Positions 19,201-26,428 of a stretch of 48,947 nucleotides of DNA are shown piece by piece; positions within the stretch are counted from its first letter, which is position 1, and every line of letters begins with the position of its first letter. The notes below the pieces were generated by a model. That model was given only the letters and a program-made list of their open reading frames with translations, had not been told where the DNA came from and did no database searches. Where the stretch lies: NCBI RefSeq assembly GCF_900112825.1, contig NZ_FONE01000024.1:1-48947 (forward strand), in the 5' to 3' direction. Position numbers and translations under genes: made by a program. The stretch is from Nitrosomonas sp. Nm166 (GTDB lineage Bacteria > Pseudomonadota > Gammaproteobacteria > Burkholderiales > Nitrosomonadaceae).

Positions 19201-20260
19201 TCAGCGTGGCACTAAAACCGGAAGCCTTGCCAAACATCACGTAACTGGAGCCAGCAGCTAAGTTGCCATTCGGGTCAGCAGAGCGAGCACCGACAATCAA
19301 ATCGTCAAAACCATCGCCATTCACATCCCCAGCATTACTAACCGACCAACCATAGTTCGCCTCTCCATCCAGACGAAAGCCATTGCTGCCATCTAAGCTG
19401 AACAGATCCAGCGTGGCATCAAAACCCGAGGCTTTGCCAAAAATTACAGAGCTGACCGCGTTCAGGGAACCTTGTTGAGCAACAATTACATCATCAAATC
19501 CGTCCCCATTGACATCTCCCGCATTGCTGACTAATTGACTGGAATCATCATCAAGCACCCTCCCATCCAGACGAAAGCCATTGCTGCCATCCAGGCTGGA
19601 TAGATTCAAAGCGGCACTAAAACCCGAGGCCTTGCCAAATACCACATAACTGAAACCGGAGTATGCGGGGCTAGGTGCGGCCACAATCAAATCATCAAAG
19701 CCATCACCGTTCACATCTCCGGCAGTACTGACTGAATAGCCCGCGTTATCAAAAGTCGCCGCTCCATCCAGACGGAAACCGTTGCTGCCATCCAGGCTGG
19801 ACAGATTCAGTGCAGCATCAAAATCCGAAGCGCGCCCAAACACCACATAACTGGAGCCAGAATCAAAGCCGTTCGGGTCAGCATTGGGAGCGCCGATAAT
19901 CACATCATCAAAACCGTCGCCGTTGACATCCCCAGCATTGCTGACCGAAGCGCCAAAATAATCACCTGGCTCCCCCGTATCCAGCCGAAAACCGTCGTTA
20001 CCATTGAGATTGGATAGATTAACTACAGGATTGAAGCCTGAGGATTTGCCAAACACCACGTAGCTGTACCCCGAGTAAGGGCTGGCGTAAGCAATCCTAT
20101 GCGCCTGGGCGCCGATAATCACGTCATCAAAACCGTCACCATTGACATCTCCCGCATTACTGACCGAATCACCTAACCCGATATAAAATGGCACTTCTCC
20201 ATCTACACGGAAACCATTTTTACCATTGAGACTGGCTAAATTCATATTAATAATTGCCAT
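16286..20260 (-). CDS. FG-GAP double beta-propeller / RTX-like protein (array gene 6, first in transcription)
   Basis: This 1324-residue protein has two units of seven FG-GAP blades, each followed by an RTX-like block. The middle one is GTPGDDILTG then GDGNDLMIGGGGSDEF; the C-terminal one begins GTPEADNLHGTSIAEIFEAG, a variant of the usual GTPGDD entry. The cap HGDFHTFFNDAAVLLVGVNV ends TDFV as in the others. The start is ATG 20260 (MAIINMNL) with AAGGAG about 10 nt upstream; the in-frame start at 20278 would place the Shine-Dalgarno inside the gene. It heads the array, behind its own promoter copy and a perfect inverted repeat. No Sec signal peptide is visible. Secretion through a type I exporter encoded elsewhere is inference. 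Confidence 0.93.
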   Translation of the reverse strand: MAIINMNLASLNGKNGFRVDGEVPFYIGLGDSVSNAGDVNGDGFDDVIIGAQAHRIAYASPYSGYSYVVFGKSSGFNPVVNLSNLNGNDGFRLDTGEPGDYFGASVSNAGDVNGDGFDDVIIGAPNADPNGFDSGSSYVVFGRASDFDAALNLSSLDGSNGFRLDGAATFDNAGYSVSTAGDVNGDGFDDLIVAAPSPAYSGFSYVVFGKASGFSAALNLSSLDGSNGFRLDGRVLDDDSSQLVSNAGDVNGDGFDDVIVAQQGSLNAVSSVIFGKASGFDATLDLFSLDGSNGFRLDGEANYGWSVSNAGDVNGDGFDDLIVGARSADPNGNLAAGSSYVMFGKASGFSATLNLSSLDGSNGFRLDGVAAYDQSGFSVSTAGDVNGDGFDDVIVGAPDADPNGDSSGSSYVVFGKASGFDATMNLSRLDSNSGVRLDGVAAFDYAGRSISSAGDVNGDGFDDLMVAAPGATTAAYPYTSVGSYIIFGSSQFTGTVTYSGTPGDDILTGTSAMEIFNAGDGNDLMIGGGGSDEFHADAGDDEIRVSDLDFVLVDGGSGKDILSLDGSGLNLDLTRASDKISGIEAIDLQGIGNNTLTLTAVDLLQLSDTTNTLEVNGNAGDRIIGLSSGWTYRGISDNFQIYTQGEAMLRVAMGVMTDFGGINLASLNGSNGFRLDGVAAEDFSGGSVSNAGDVNGDGFDDLIIGAFGADPNEDRSGSSYVVFGKASGFSATLDLSTLDGSNGFRLDGAARRDSSGDSVSNAGDVNGDGFDDVIIGARGADPNGGSSGASYVVFGKDSGFSATLNLSSLDGSNGFRLDGERGGDFSGDSVSNAGDVNGDGFDDVIVSASTYTDIDGNVYVTGSSYVVFGKATGFAATQNLSNLDGNNGFRLDGIVTDQSTGPVSSAGDVNGDGFDDVIVGVGSTSVPNFTNPVFNYVVFGKASGFDATLDLSSLDGSNGFRLDVPANDNFFSTSVSNAGDVNGDGFDDLIVGADGADLNGDYSGASYVVFGKASGFDATLDLSNLDGSNGFRLDGVAEFDSSGRSVSNAGDVNGDGFDDLIVGASGADPNGYNSGSSYVVFGKASGFSATLDLFSLNSDTGFRLDGVAAIDYSGQSVSSAGDVNGDGFDDLIVGATGADPNGDSSGSSYVVFGSRNIGKVILSGTPEADNLHGTSIAEIFEAGAGDDLMIGHGGADVFLGEAGDDYIRVSDLGFESVDGGIGNDTLALGGSDLNLNLTDMSGKISGIETINLFGTGDNTLTLTAADVLNLSDTTNTLKVNGNADDRIVGLSYGWGDGGVHGDFHTFFNDAAVLLVGVNVATDFV

Positions 20261-20318
20261 AATCAGGAACTCCTTCAAAAATATTTATCAATAAACTTAC
20301 TTGCAAGAAATATTTATC

Positions 20319-20340
20319 TCATTATTTTTTAAAATAATGA
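20319..20340 (-). repeat. Perfect leader inverted repeat of array gene 6
   Basis: TCATTATTTT and AAAATAATGA are perfect 10-bp arms with a 2-nt centre, 5 bp downstream of the promoter -10. The position equals that of the inverted repeats in the other array leaders although the sequence differs. Confidence 0.65.
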
Positions 20341-20345
20341 CTTGA

Positions 20346-20374
20346 ATCCTACTCTGGGAAAATTCGGCTGACAA
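20346..20374 (-). promoter_or_regulatory. Promoter copy F, array gene 6
   Basis: Minus-strand TTGTCA (20369-20374), 17-bp spacer, TAGGAT (20346-20351). The spacer has diverged from the other copies while the hexamers and distance persist, which supports function. Confidence 0.6.
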
Positions 20375-20476
20375 CCTGAGCAGGAGGGTTTTTTCTATAT
20401 TTATTAAGCTAACTTCCATTAAACTAGCCCATAACAAAGCGCATCTCATCATGCTATTACTTAAGAGGATAATCAC

Positions 20477-21397
20477 ATGTCTACCCCTATTACATGGCCC
20501 ATCAAATCTCGAGAACTACACAGTCATCACTTCGATTCGACGGCCTGGAATGATTTCCAGTTTCGGCCCGATGACATCATTATTGCGACGTACGCCAAGT
20601 CAGGCACGACCTGGACGCAGCAAATCGTGGCGCAGATGATGTTCAATGGCAATCCCGATCTGGCAGTGGCGGAAATGTCGCCGTGGCTGGATCTGCGCGT
20701 GCCGCCGAAGGAAGTGAAATTGCCGCTGGTGGAAGCGCAAACGCATCGCAGAATTCTGAAAACGCATCTGCCGGTCGATGCGCTGGTATATTCGCCTAAA
20801 GCCAAATATATCTATATCGGACGCGATGGCCGGGATGTGCTGTGGAGTATGTATAACCATCACGCCAACGCCAACGAGGCTTATTATGAGGCGCTAAATA
20901 ACACGCCGGGCCGGGTTGGTCCGCCACTCGCGCCACCGCCTGCGGATATTCGTCAATATTGGCGGGACTGGATGGACAAGGATGGTTATCCTTTCTGGTC
21001 ATTCTGGGAAAACATCCGTTCGTGGTGGCAGATTCGGGAATTGCCCAATCTGCTGCTGGTTCACTTCAATGACCTCAAACGCGACATGCAGGGCGAAATG
21101 CGCCGGATTGCTCGCTTCCTCGAGATTCCCATTGATGAGTCCAGATGGTCTGATATCGTCAAGTATTGTTCTTTCGACTGGATGAAAAAGAACGCCATCA
21201 AGAGCGTGCCGCTGGGTGGCGCTTTCTGGGACGGCGGTGCTCAGACATTCATCAACAAAGGCGTCAACGGCCGCTGGACGGACACGCTGACTGCAGCCGA
21301 TTCAGCGGAATACGAGGCGCGTGCCGTGAGCGAATTAGGCCCTGAATGCGCACGTTGGCTGGCTGGCAAATACGGCGGCGACAGTGCTGAAGCTTAA
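20477..21397 (+). CDS. PAPS-dependent sulfotransferase
   Basis: This 306-residue cytosolic-type sulfotransferase (Sulfotransfer_1 family) would transfer sulfate from PAPS to a hydroxyl or amine acceptor. The 5'-phosphosulfate loop YAKSGTTW lies at residues 39-46. KTHLP at 95-99 carries the family's catalytic His. The 3'-phosphate region YIYIGRDGRDVLWSMYNHH is at about 111-129, and FINKGVNGRW at 258-267 corresponds to the C-terminal RKGxxGDW nucleotide motif. There is no signal peptide or membrane segment. AAGAGG about 9 nt upstream supports the start. The gene is divergent from the propeller array and convergent with the TPR gene. It looks GC-richer than the genes to its right, which may indicate transfer. 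The acceptor cannot be deduced. Confidence 0.88.
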   Translation: MSTPITWPIKSRELHSHHFDSTAWNDFQFRPDDIIIATYAKSGTTWTQQIVAQMMFNGNPDLAVAEMSPWLDLRVPPKEVKLPLVEAQTHRRILKTHLPVDALVYSPKAKYIYIGRDGRDVLWSMYNHHANANEAYYEALNNTPGRVGPPLAPPPADIRQYWRDWMDKDGYPFWSFWENIRSWWQIRELPNLLLVHFNDLKRDMQGEMRRIARFLEIPIDESRWSDIVKYCSFDWMKKNAIKSVPLGGAFWDGGAQTFINKGVNGRWTDTLTAADSAEYEARAVSELGPECARWLAGKYGGDSAEA

Positions 21398-21441
21398 CCA
21401 CGGGCATGGGACCATCACGAACTTTGTCGCCTGAGCAAGTA

Positions 21442-23031
21442 TTAGTTATCGGGTACAGCCAATGCCTGCAGTTGTTCATTATAACTGCGCGCCTTCTGCT
21501 GATCGCCGGCGAGTTTCGCGGCTTGTGCCGCACGGCCAATGCCATTGCGGCGATTAGGCGTGCGGATCAGTGAAGCTTCTAATTCCTTCAAGGCTTCAGC
21601 AGGTTGCTGCAGTTCGAGCAGCAATTTCCCCAGCAACTCCCGCGCAGGGATGATGGCACCCGGGGTGACATTGTCTTTCTCGGTTGAGTCTTCTAACTCA
21701 GCCGAAGCGCGCATGAGTTTCAATGCTTCCTCCGCCTTGCCTTCTGCATGCGCAATCCAGGCGGCGATCGCCAAGCGCTGGATTTCGATTTGATCAGCGG
21801 TATAAGCTTTGTTTGCCGCTCTATCGGCATCGCGCAATGCTTCCAGCCGTAGCAAACTATCCCGGGCAATAGGCAATTGTCCACTCCTGGCCGCGCCCAA
21901 TCCGCGGGCAAAGTGCGTGATTGCTTCGCACCAGCCAAATTGATCCCAGGGAAAATCGGCTGGACTGGCTGCTAGCTCGGCGGCTTCGGACCATTTGCCG
22001 CGTTCTATCGCATAACGCGCTGGCATCGCGGCAAATGCATAGGCGGTGGTGGTATTTTCCGGCTGCGCTTTTTTAATGGTGTGCAGTTCTTGCAGAATCT
22101 CCCTGGCTTTTTCTGTCTGGCCGGTTTGCAAATAAGCGTACATCATATAATCCATGGCGTGAAACTGCTGATCCCATGTGCCGGCCATGGCATTTTTCCG
22201 CGCATAGTCTTTTGCCGCGTGATAGGCCGCCCGATTGGATTGCGCGGCATCTTGCCAATGCCCCAATCTGATAAAGATGTGCGACGGCATGTGCAATGCA
22301 TGCGGTACTGCCGGGGCAAGCTGTGCGTATGTTTTGGCTGCAGTGAGTCCGAGATTGGCCAGTTCAGGATAATCGCTACTGTGAATGATGTAGTGTATAA
22401 CACCGGGGTGATGCGGCTCTTTTTCCAGCACTTTTTGCAGCAGGCTCAATGCTTTCTTCTGGTTGACGTAGGTTTTGTCCTGTGGCGATGCGGTGGAAAT
22501 CAGCGCCAGCGCATAGAACACTGTGGCTTCGCGGTCGTCGGAATGATGTCTCCAAACTTGTTCCATCGCGCTCAAATACGCAAGCTTTCTGGCGCGATAG
22601 CCGGTTTTCTCATCACCCTGATACAGCGCTTGGGCAGCCTCAAGATAAGCCTTTTCCCGGTCTGTCTTGATCGTTAATTTTTCGGCCTCTTTCAGTGCTC
22701 CTCGCCCCTTGTGTAATTCCTCCACTGTCGGAGGCGTCGCCCATAACTGCCGATAAAGACTCATGGCGATTCCCCAATACCCCATGGCGCAAGTTGGATC
22801 AGTAACAGTTATTTGACGAAAGCTTTTCTCGGCCTCGTCGTACCAAAAGGAATGCAACATGGCGATGGCTTGATCAAATTGTTGTTGAGCGACGGGAGTA
22901 CATGAAACAGGAAAATGCACCTTCCCCAGTTCCTCCTCACTGAATGCGCCTGATGGATGATTCTCGTCTGCGTGCAGTGAACCTGCAAACACCAGCGTAG
23001 CGGTAAAAATAATGTCTACCCATATTTTCAT
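21442..23031 (-). CDS. Secreted TPR-repeat protein
   Basis: This 529-residue protein starts with a Sec-type signal peptide (hydrophobic core about 5-18, cleavage near HADEN). A helical repeat protein with TPR-like pairs follows: AEKSFRQITVTDPTCAMGYW at about 60-85, then others including KARSYNEQLQALA near the C-terminus. Such proteins act as periplasmic or outer-membrane scaffolds; no catalytic motif is visible. The start is well supported by GGAGGTATTC directly upstream of ATG 23031. It is convergent with the sulfotransferase (44 bp between stops) and shares that gene's relatively GC-rich composition, so the two may have arrived together. The specific function is unknown. Confidence 0.85.
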   Translation of the reverse strand: MKIWVDIIFTATLVFAGSLHADENHPSGAFSEEELGKVHFPVSCTPVAQQQFDQAIAMLHSFWYDEAEKSFRQITVTDPTCAMGYWGIAMSLYRQLWATPPTVEELHKGRGALKEAEKLTIKTDREKAYLEAAQALYQGDEKTGYRARKLAYLSAMEQVWRHHSDDREATVFYALALISTASPQDKTYVNQKKALSLLQKVLEKEPHHPGVIHYIIHSSDYPELANLGLTAAKTYAQLAPAVPHALHMPSHIFIRLGHWQDAAQSNRAAYHAAKDYARKNAMAGTWDQQFHAMDYMMYAYLQTGQTEKAREILQELHTIKKAQPENTTTAYAFAAMPARYAIERGKWSEAAELAASPADFPWDQFGWCEAITHFARGLGAARSGQLPIARDSLLRLEALRDADRAANKAYTADQIEIQRLAIAAWIAHAEGKAEEALKLMRASAELEDSTEKDNVTPGAIIPARELLGKLLLELQQPAEALKELEASLIRTPNRRNGIGRAAQAAKLAGDQQKARSYNEQLQALAVPDN

Positions 23032-23234
23032 GAATACCTCCAGAGATTGGGATATGTCATTAATGTTGAGCCTTCTCCCTCATTGATAAACTGTTCATGC
23101 CTGGTTCATTTTTAGTGCATTTATCTTATTAACTTTAGGACATTTCTCTCTATCAAAATCCCACAATTACATTCATGATATTTAAGCTGTTGATTTAATG
23201 AACTAGACTTGTAACTGATTTTAGGAGTGAAAGG

Positions 23235-23774
23235 ATGAAAAATTATTTGCGATTAATAGCAGCTTCTGTTGTTGTAGGACTTGGCTCAGGCGTTACAGCA
23301 AATGCGAGGGGATTTGAGGGGCAGACAATAAATTACCCACCCTCTCTCCCAGACTTAATCACCCCTTATTCTAACGCTGCGAATGGAAATCATGCAGTGG
23401 ATTTCAGCGCAGGCATATTAAATGTCGTCGATGGCTTTGGTATCAGCGATTTCAACAGCAGTGGATTTGCCATTTCTTTCACAAGCGGATCCAGTTTTAC
23501 ATCAAATTTGTTCAACGGATTCATGATGGGCTCGTATACTTCATTTAATTTAAGCTCAAATACGGGCGTTTTAGGGATGCCTACCCTGAGCTTTAAGGCA
23601 GATCATCTGAACGCGAACTGGCAAGGCACCCATTCTGGTGATGGTGATCTGTTTTTTACGGTTAACACGTCAGATGCTACCAATTTTGCTCCAGAACCAG
23701 AAACTCACGCGATGTTAATCGTTGGATTCGGTATGATGGGGTACTCGTTACGCCGCAGAAGAATGATGTTTTAA
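23235..23774 (+). CDS. PEP-CTERM sorting-domain exported protein
   Basis: This 179-residue protein has a signal peptide (about 1-24) and a classic PEP-CTERM tail: the PEPETHAM motif near 153-160, a hydrophobic helix (LIVGFGMMGYSL) and a basic RRRR cluster before the C-terminus. The tail directs processing and anchoring by an exosortase (EpsH/XrtA family), usually in bacteria that make exopolysaccharide. The central region is rich in Ser, Asn, Phe and Gly with no catalytic motif, typical of a structural or matrix protein. TAGGAG about 8 nt upstream supports the start. No exosortase gene is in the window. The gene is divergent from the TPR gene, with 203 bp between starts. Confidence 0.85.
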   Translation: MKNYLRLIAASVVVGLGSGVTANARGFEGQTINYPPSLPDLITPYSNAANGNHAVDFSAGILNVVDGFGISDFNSSGFAISFTSGSSFTSNLFNGFMMGSYTSFNLSSNTGVLGMPTLSFKADHLNANWQGTHSGDGDLFFTVNTSDATNFAPEPETHAMLIVGFGMMGYSLRRRRMMF

Positions 23775-23865
23775 TCACTCCGCTAAGCTTCATTGAAGAT
23801 GACAGCTATCGAAAGCAATAAGGTGTTACGAAGTAAAATGAACCCAACATTACTCTCAAGGTTAG

Positions 23866-24008
23866 GGAAATGCTGATTAATTGACTGCACGGGCGAATCG
23901 CTTCGTTGCGCGGTACTCGCTTCCTCGTCTATCTGATTAGATATGTCTCGGTGCTGCGTTCCGTGCGCCTCGCGCTTCATCACGTTCGCCGAATTAATCA
24001 GCGTTTCC
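23866..24008. mobile_element. MITE-like element with 17-bp terminal inverted repeats
   Basis: The ends ggaaatgctgattaatt (23866-23882) and aattaatcagcgtttcc (23992-24008) are inverted repeats with one mismatch and bound a 143-bp element without a credible gene. It is GC-richer inside, with imperfect inner palindromes. From memory, similar sequences recur in Nitrosomonas genomes; that needs a search. Confidence 0.65.
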
Positions 24009-24026
24009 TTCGAAAACTCCAAACAA

Positions 24027-24050
24027 CAAAACCACCCTGAGGTGGTTTTG
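24027..24050. terminator. Rho-independent terminator, likely bidirectional
   Basis: Perfect 10-bp stem caaaaccacc / ggtggttttg with a CTGA tetraloop. On the minus strand it is followed by a T-rich tract (TTG TTGTTT), and on the plus strand by TTTT. It lies just after the stop of the small lipoprotein gene. Confidence 0.8.
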
Positions 24051-24057
24051 TTTTACA

Positions 24058-24243
24058 TTAATGTCCAGGCTTGCTGGTACCACCATAAGGGCGTGGATCT
24101 TGACCTTCTTTGAGGCAGTTGCCATTACCGTCGATTCCAAAGGGACAATCACCTGCCACTTGAGCGGGATCACCCATATTAGCGTTTGAACAAGCCGTTA
24201 AAAATACTATTAAAGTTGCTGCAAAAATTGATAATCTCATCAT
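24058..24243 (-). CDS. Small secreted lipoprotein
   Basis: This 61-residue protein has a short basic N-terminus, a hydrophobic core and the lipobox LTAC (Cys18), predicting signal peptidase II cleavage and lipid anchoring. The mature part is only about 44 residues, hydrophilic, with two further Cys (DCPFGIDGNGNC) that could form a disulfide, and is rich in Gly and Pro. AAAGGAA precedes two consecutive ATG codons (24243 and 24240); either may be the start. A strong terminator follows within a few bases, so it looks like a single-gene transcript. I do not recognise the family. Confidence 0.7.
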   Translation of the reverse strand: MMRLSIFAATLIVFLTACSNANMGDPAQVAGDCPFGIDGNGNCLKEGQDPRPYGGTSKPGH

Positions 24244-24366
24244 TTTAAGTTCCTTTTAGATTTACCATATTCTTAACACGGTTTTTGAGTATATAATAAA
24301 ATATTGGAATTTCCAAACACTTATCCGTCTATAGGAATGGAATGCATCTAATTTAGATGGATAATT

Positions 24367-26166
24367 CTAATGACCCCGAAGAATCTCTATCAGATGATTG
24401 CCATACTTATCCAGCTTGCGCACACCGATCCCTGTCACCTGCCGTAGCTCATCTTCCGTTTGCGGACATAGCCGCACGAGCTCATGCAAGGTTGCATCAT
24501 GAAAGATCACATAAGCCGGAACACCGTGCTCTTTGGCTATTCTGGCACGCCAGGTGCGCAATTGCTCCCACAGGTTACGCTCGACTGAATCGAGTGATGC
24601 CAGATCATCGACTTGCCGTTTCTCAGCTAATCGCTGAGATTTTGTTTGCAGTCGCAAATGCACGGCCTGTTCCCCTCTAAGCACAACGCGGCTAGCTTCG
24701 GTTAAATGGAAGGCACCATAACCTTCATGATCCGTCGTCAATAAACCAAGCGCCACGATTTGACGAAATACCGCGCGCCAGGTTTTTTCTGACAGATCTT
24801 TACCAATACCGAAGGTACTGACTCTATCATGATGCCACTCTTTCACTCGCTCGGTTAAGTTACCCCGCAGCACATCGATCAAATGCCCTGCACCAAAATT
24901 CTGTCCAGTGCGATACACGCAGGACAATGCTTTCTGCACTTCAACGGTGGCATCCCATATTTGCGGTGGGTTCAAGCAGACATCACAATTACCACATGCC
25001 GCAATATCCGTTGTTTCTCCAAAATAGCTCAACATGCGTAAGCGGCGGCAACTGGTCGTTTCACACAACGATAACATGGCCTCGAGTTTCCGCGTGGCAA
25101 CCTGTTTAAATTTGATTGGCGCCTCTGACTCCTCAATCATGCGCCGCTGCTGAATCACATCACCAAGGCCGTATGCCATCCAGGCATTGGCTGCTTGTCC
25201 GTCACGACCGGCCCGCCCGGTCTCCTGATAATAGCCTTCAATACTCTTGGGTAGATCCAGATGTGCGACAAAACGTACATCAGGCTTATCGATCCCCATT
25301 CCGAATGCGATGGTAGCCACCATGATGACGCCTTCTTCCCGCAGAAATTTTTCCTGATTCAGATGTCGTTCCTGCATGCTCATACCAGCATGATAGGCTA
25401 CTGCGCGCATGCCCTGGCCGGTCAGCCAGGTTGTCGTTTCCTCTACTTTTTTACGCGACAGACAATAGACAATTCCAGCATCACCTGGATGTTCTGCCTG
25501 TATAAAGCTAAATAATTGTGATCGGCTGTTGATTTTATCGACGATCTGATAACGAATATTCGGGCGGTCAAAGCTGGAAATAAATACCTTGGCCATCGCA
25601 AGCCCCAAACGCTCAATAATTTCTTTACGCGTATGCATGTCAGCTGTTGCTGTCAAAGCAATGCGAGGCACATTAGGGAAGCGTTCATGTAAGACTGACA
25701 ATTGGCTGTATTCCGGACGAAAATCATGTCCCCACTGCGACACACAATGCGCTTCATCAATCGCAAATAACGCCACCGGAATACGGGTGATCAGGTTCAA
25801 AAACCGTCCAGTCAGTAAGCGTTCCGGCGCAACATACAGCAGATCATACCCGCCAGCCAGAAGCTTTTGCTCGACCGCTGCGGCTTCCTGCGATGATAGT
25901 GAGGAATTCAAAACCGCTGCATCAACACCAATTTCACATAATGCAGCGACTTGATTCTGCATCAACGCAATCAGCGGAGAAACAACGATGCCCACACCCT
26001 CCCGCAATAGCGCAGGAATTTGGTAGCACAATGACTTGCCACCACCTGTCGGCATCAGCACCAGGCAATCACCACCATTGGTCACATGTGCGATCACTTC
26101 CGCTTGTTGACCACGAAAAGCAGGGTAACCAAAAACTTCTTTGAGTATGCTAAGTGCGTCGGACAT
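24367..26166 (-). CDS. recQ: ATP-dependent DNA helicase RecQ
   Basis: RecQ is a 3'-to-5' superfamily 2 helicase acting in recombination and stalled-fork repair. The protein has 599 residues, usual for bacterial RecQ. Visible motifs are [10 protein letters not shown] (motif 0, about 12-21), [11 protein letters not shown] (Walker A, 39-49), DEAH (137-140), TATAD (motif III), a motif VI region ending [10 protein letters not shown], and a zinc-binding cluster ([10 protein letters not shown], then CGNCDVC). An RQC winged-helix region follows and an HRDC domain closes the C-terminus (about 525-599). It is divergent from glnA with 262 bp between starts. No strong Shine-Dalgarno is seen at ATG 26166, but [13 protein letters not shown] fits family N-termini. 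Confidence 0.97.
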   Translation of the reverse strand: MSDALSILKEVFGYPAFRGQQAEVIAHVTNGGDCLVLMPTGGGKSLCYQIPALLREGVGIVVSPLIALMQNQVAALCEIGVDAAVLNSSLSSQEAAAVEQKLLAGGYDLLYVAPERLLTGRFLNLITRIPVALFAIDEAHCVSQWGHDFRPEYSQLSVLHERFPNVPRIALTATADMHTRKEIIERLGLAMAKVFISSFDRPNIRYQIVDKINSRSQLFSFIQAEHPGDAGIVYCLSRKKVEETTTWLTGQGMRAVAYHAGMSMQERHLNQEKFLREEGVIMVATIAFGMGIDKPDVRFVAHLDLPKSIEGYYQETGRAGRDGQAANAWMAYGLGDVIQQRRMIEESEAPIKFKQVATRKLEAMLSLCETTSCRRLRMLSYFGETTDIAACGNCDVCLNPPQIWDATVEVQKALSCVYRTGQNFGAGHLIDVLRGNLTERVKEWHHDRVSTFGIGKDLSEKTWRAVFRQIVALGLLTTDHEGYGAFHLTEASRVVLRGEQAVHLRLQTKSQRLAEKRQVDDLASLDSVERNLWEQLRTWRARIAKEHGVPAYVIFHDATLHELVRLCPQTEDELRQVTGIGVRKLDKYGNHLIEILRGH

Positions 26167-26356
26167 TCAAATATTAACTACTGCTTATTCCCAATATTCT
26201 TCAACCTCAGAGAATGCTTGATCCGGTCTATTGAGCTATTCTCTCACCGTCACTATTTCATGATTTTTACGAATCATAAAGACTTACCGCATGCGAGTAC
26301 AGTAGAATGCTGACCCTGACATTTATCTATTGATACTCAGCCAGCTTGTGCTGTGC

Positions 26357-26365
26357 TGGTATAAT
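26357..26365 (+). promoter_or_regulatory. Extended -10 promoter upstream of glnA
   Basis: TGGTATAAT (26357-26365) is a perfect extended -10 element about 60 bp before the glnA ATG. There is no good -35 at normal distance, which fits an extended -10 promoter. No clear sigma54 -24/-12 pair was found by eye. Confidence 0.5.
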
Positions 26366-26428
26366 TTTATCTAATTATATCGTTATCTTGTTTTATAAAA
26401 TTTGTGACGCTAGTCTGGAGAGAAAAAA

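Noticed and set aside
1587..20200. Many plus-strand ORFs of 60-220 codons opposite the array (for example 10288-10950)
   Set aside because: They are periodic shadows of the blade repeats, lack RBSs, and repeat the same low-complexity Ser/Pro/Lys or Ile/Thr patterns; the minus-strand frames explain the region fully.
1..20260. Regular spacing of repeats as a CRISPR or satellite array
   Set aside because: Repeat units of about 210 bp are in-frame coding blades with non-identical sequence; there are no short direct repeats with unique spacers.
23783..24022. 79-codon minus-strand ORF
   Set aside because: Most of it is encoded by the MITE-like element at 23866-24008; it has no RBS or domain.
26167..26428. 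Sigma54 promoter for glnA
   Set aside because: No TGGCAC-N5-TTGC type pair found; an extended -10 sigma70 element fits better.
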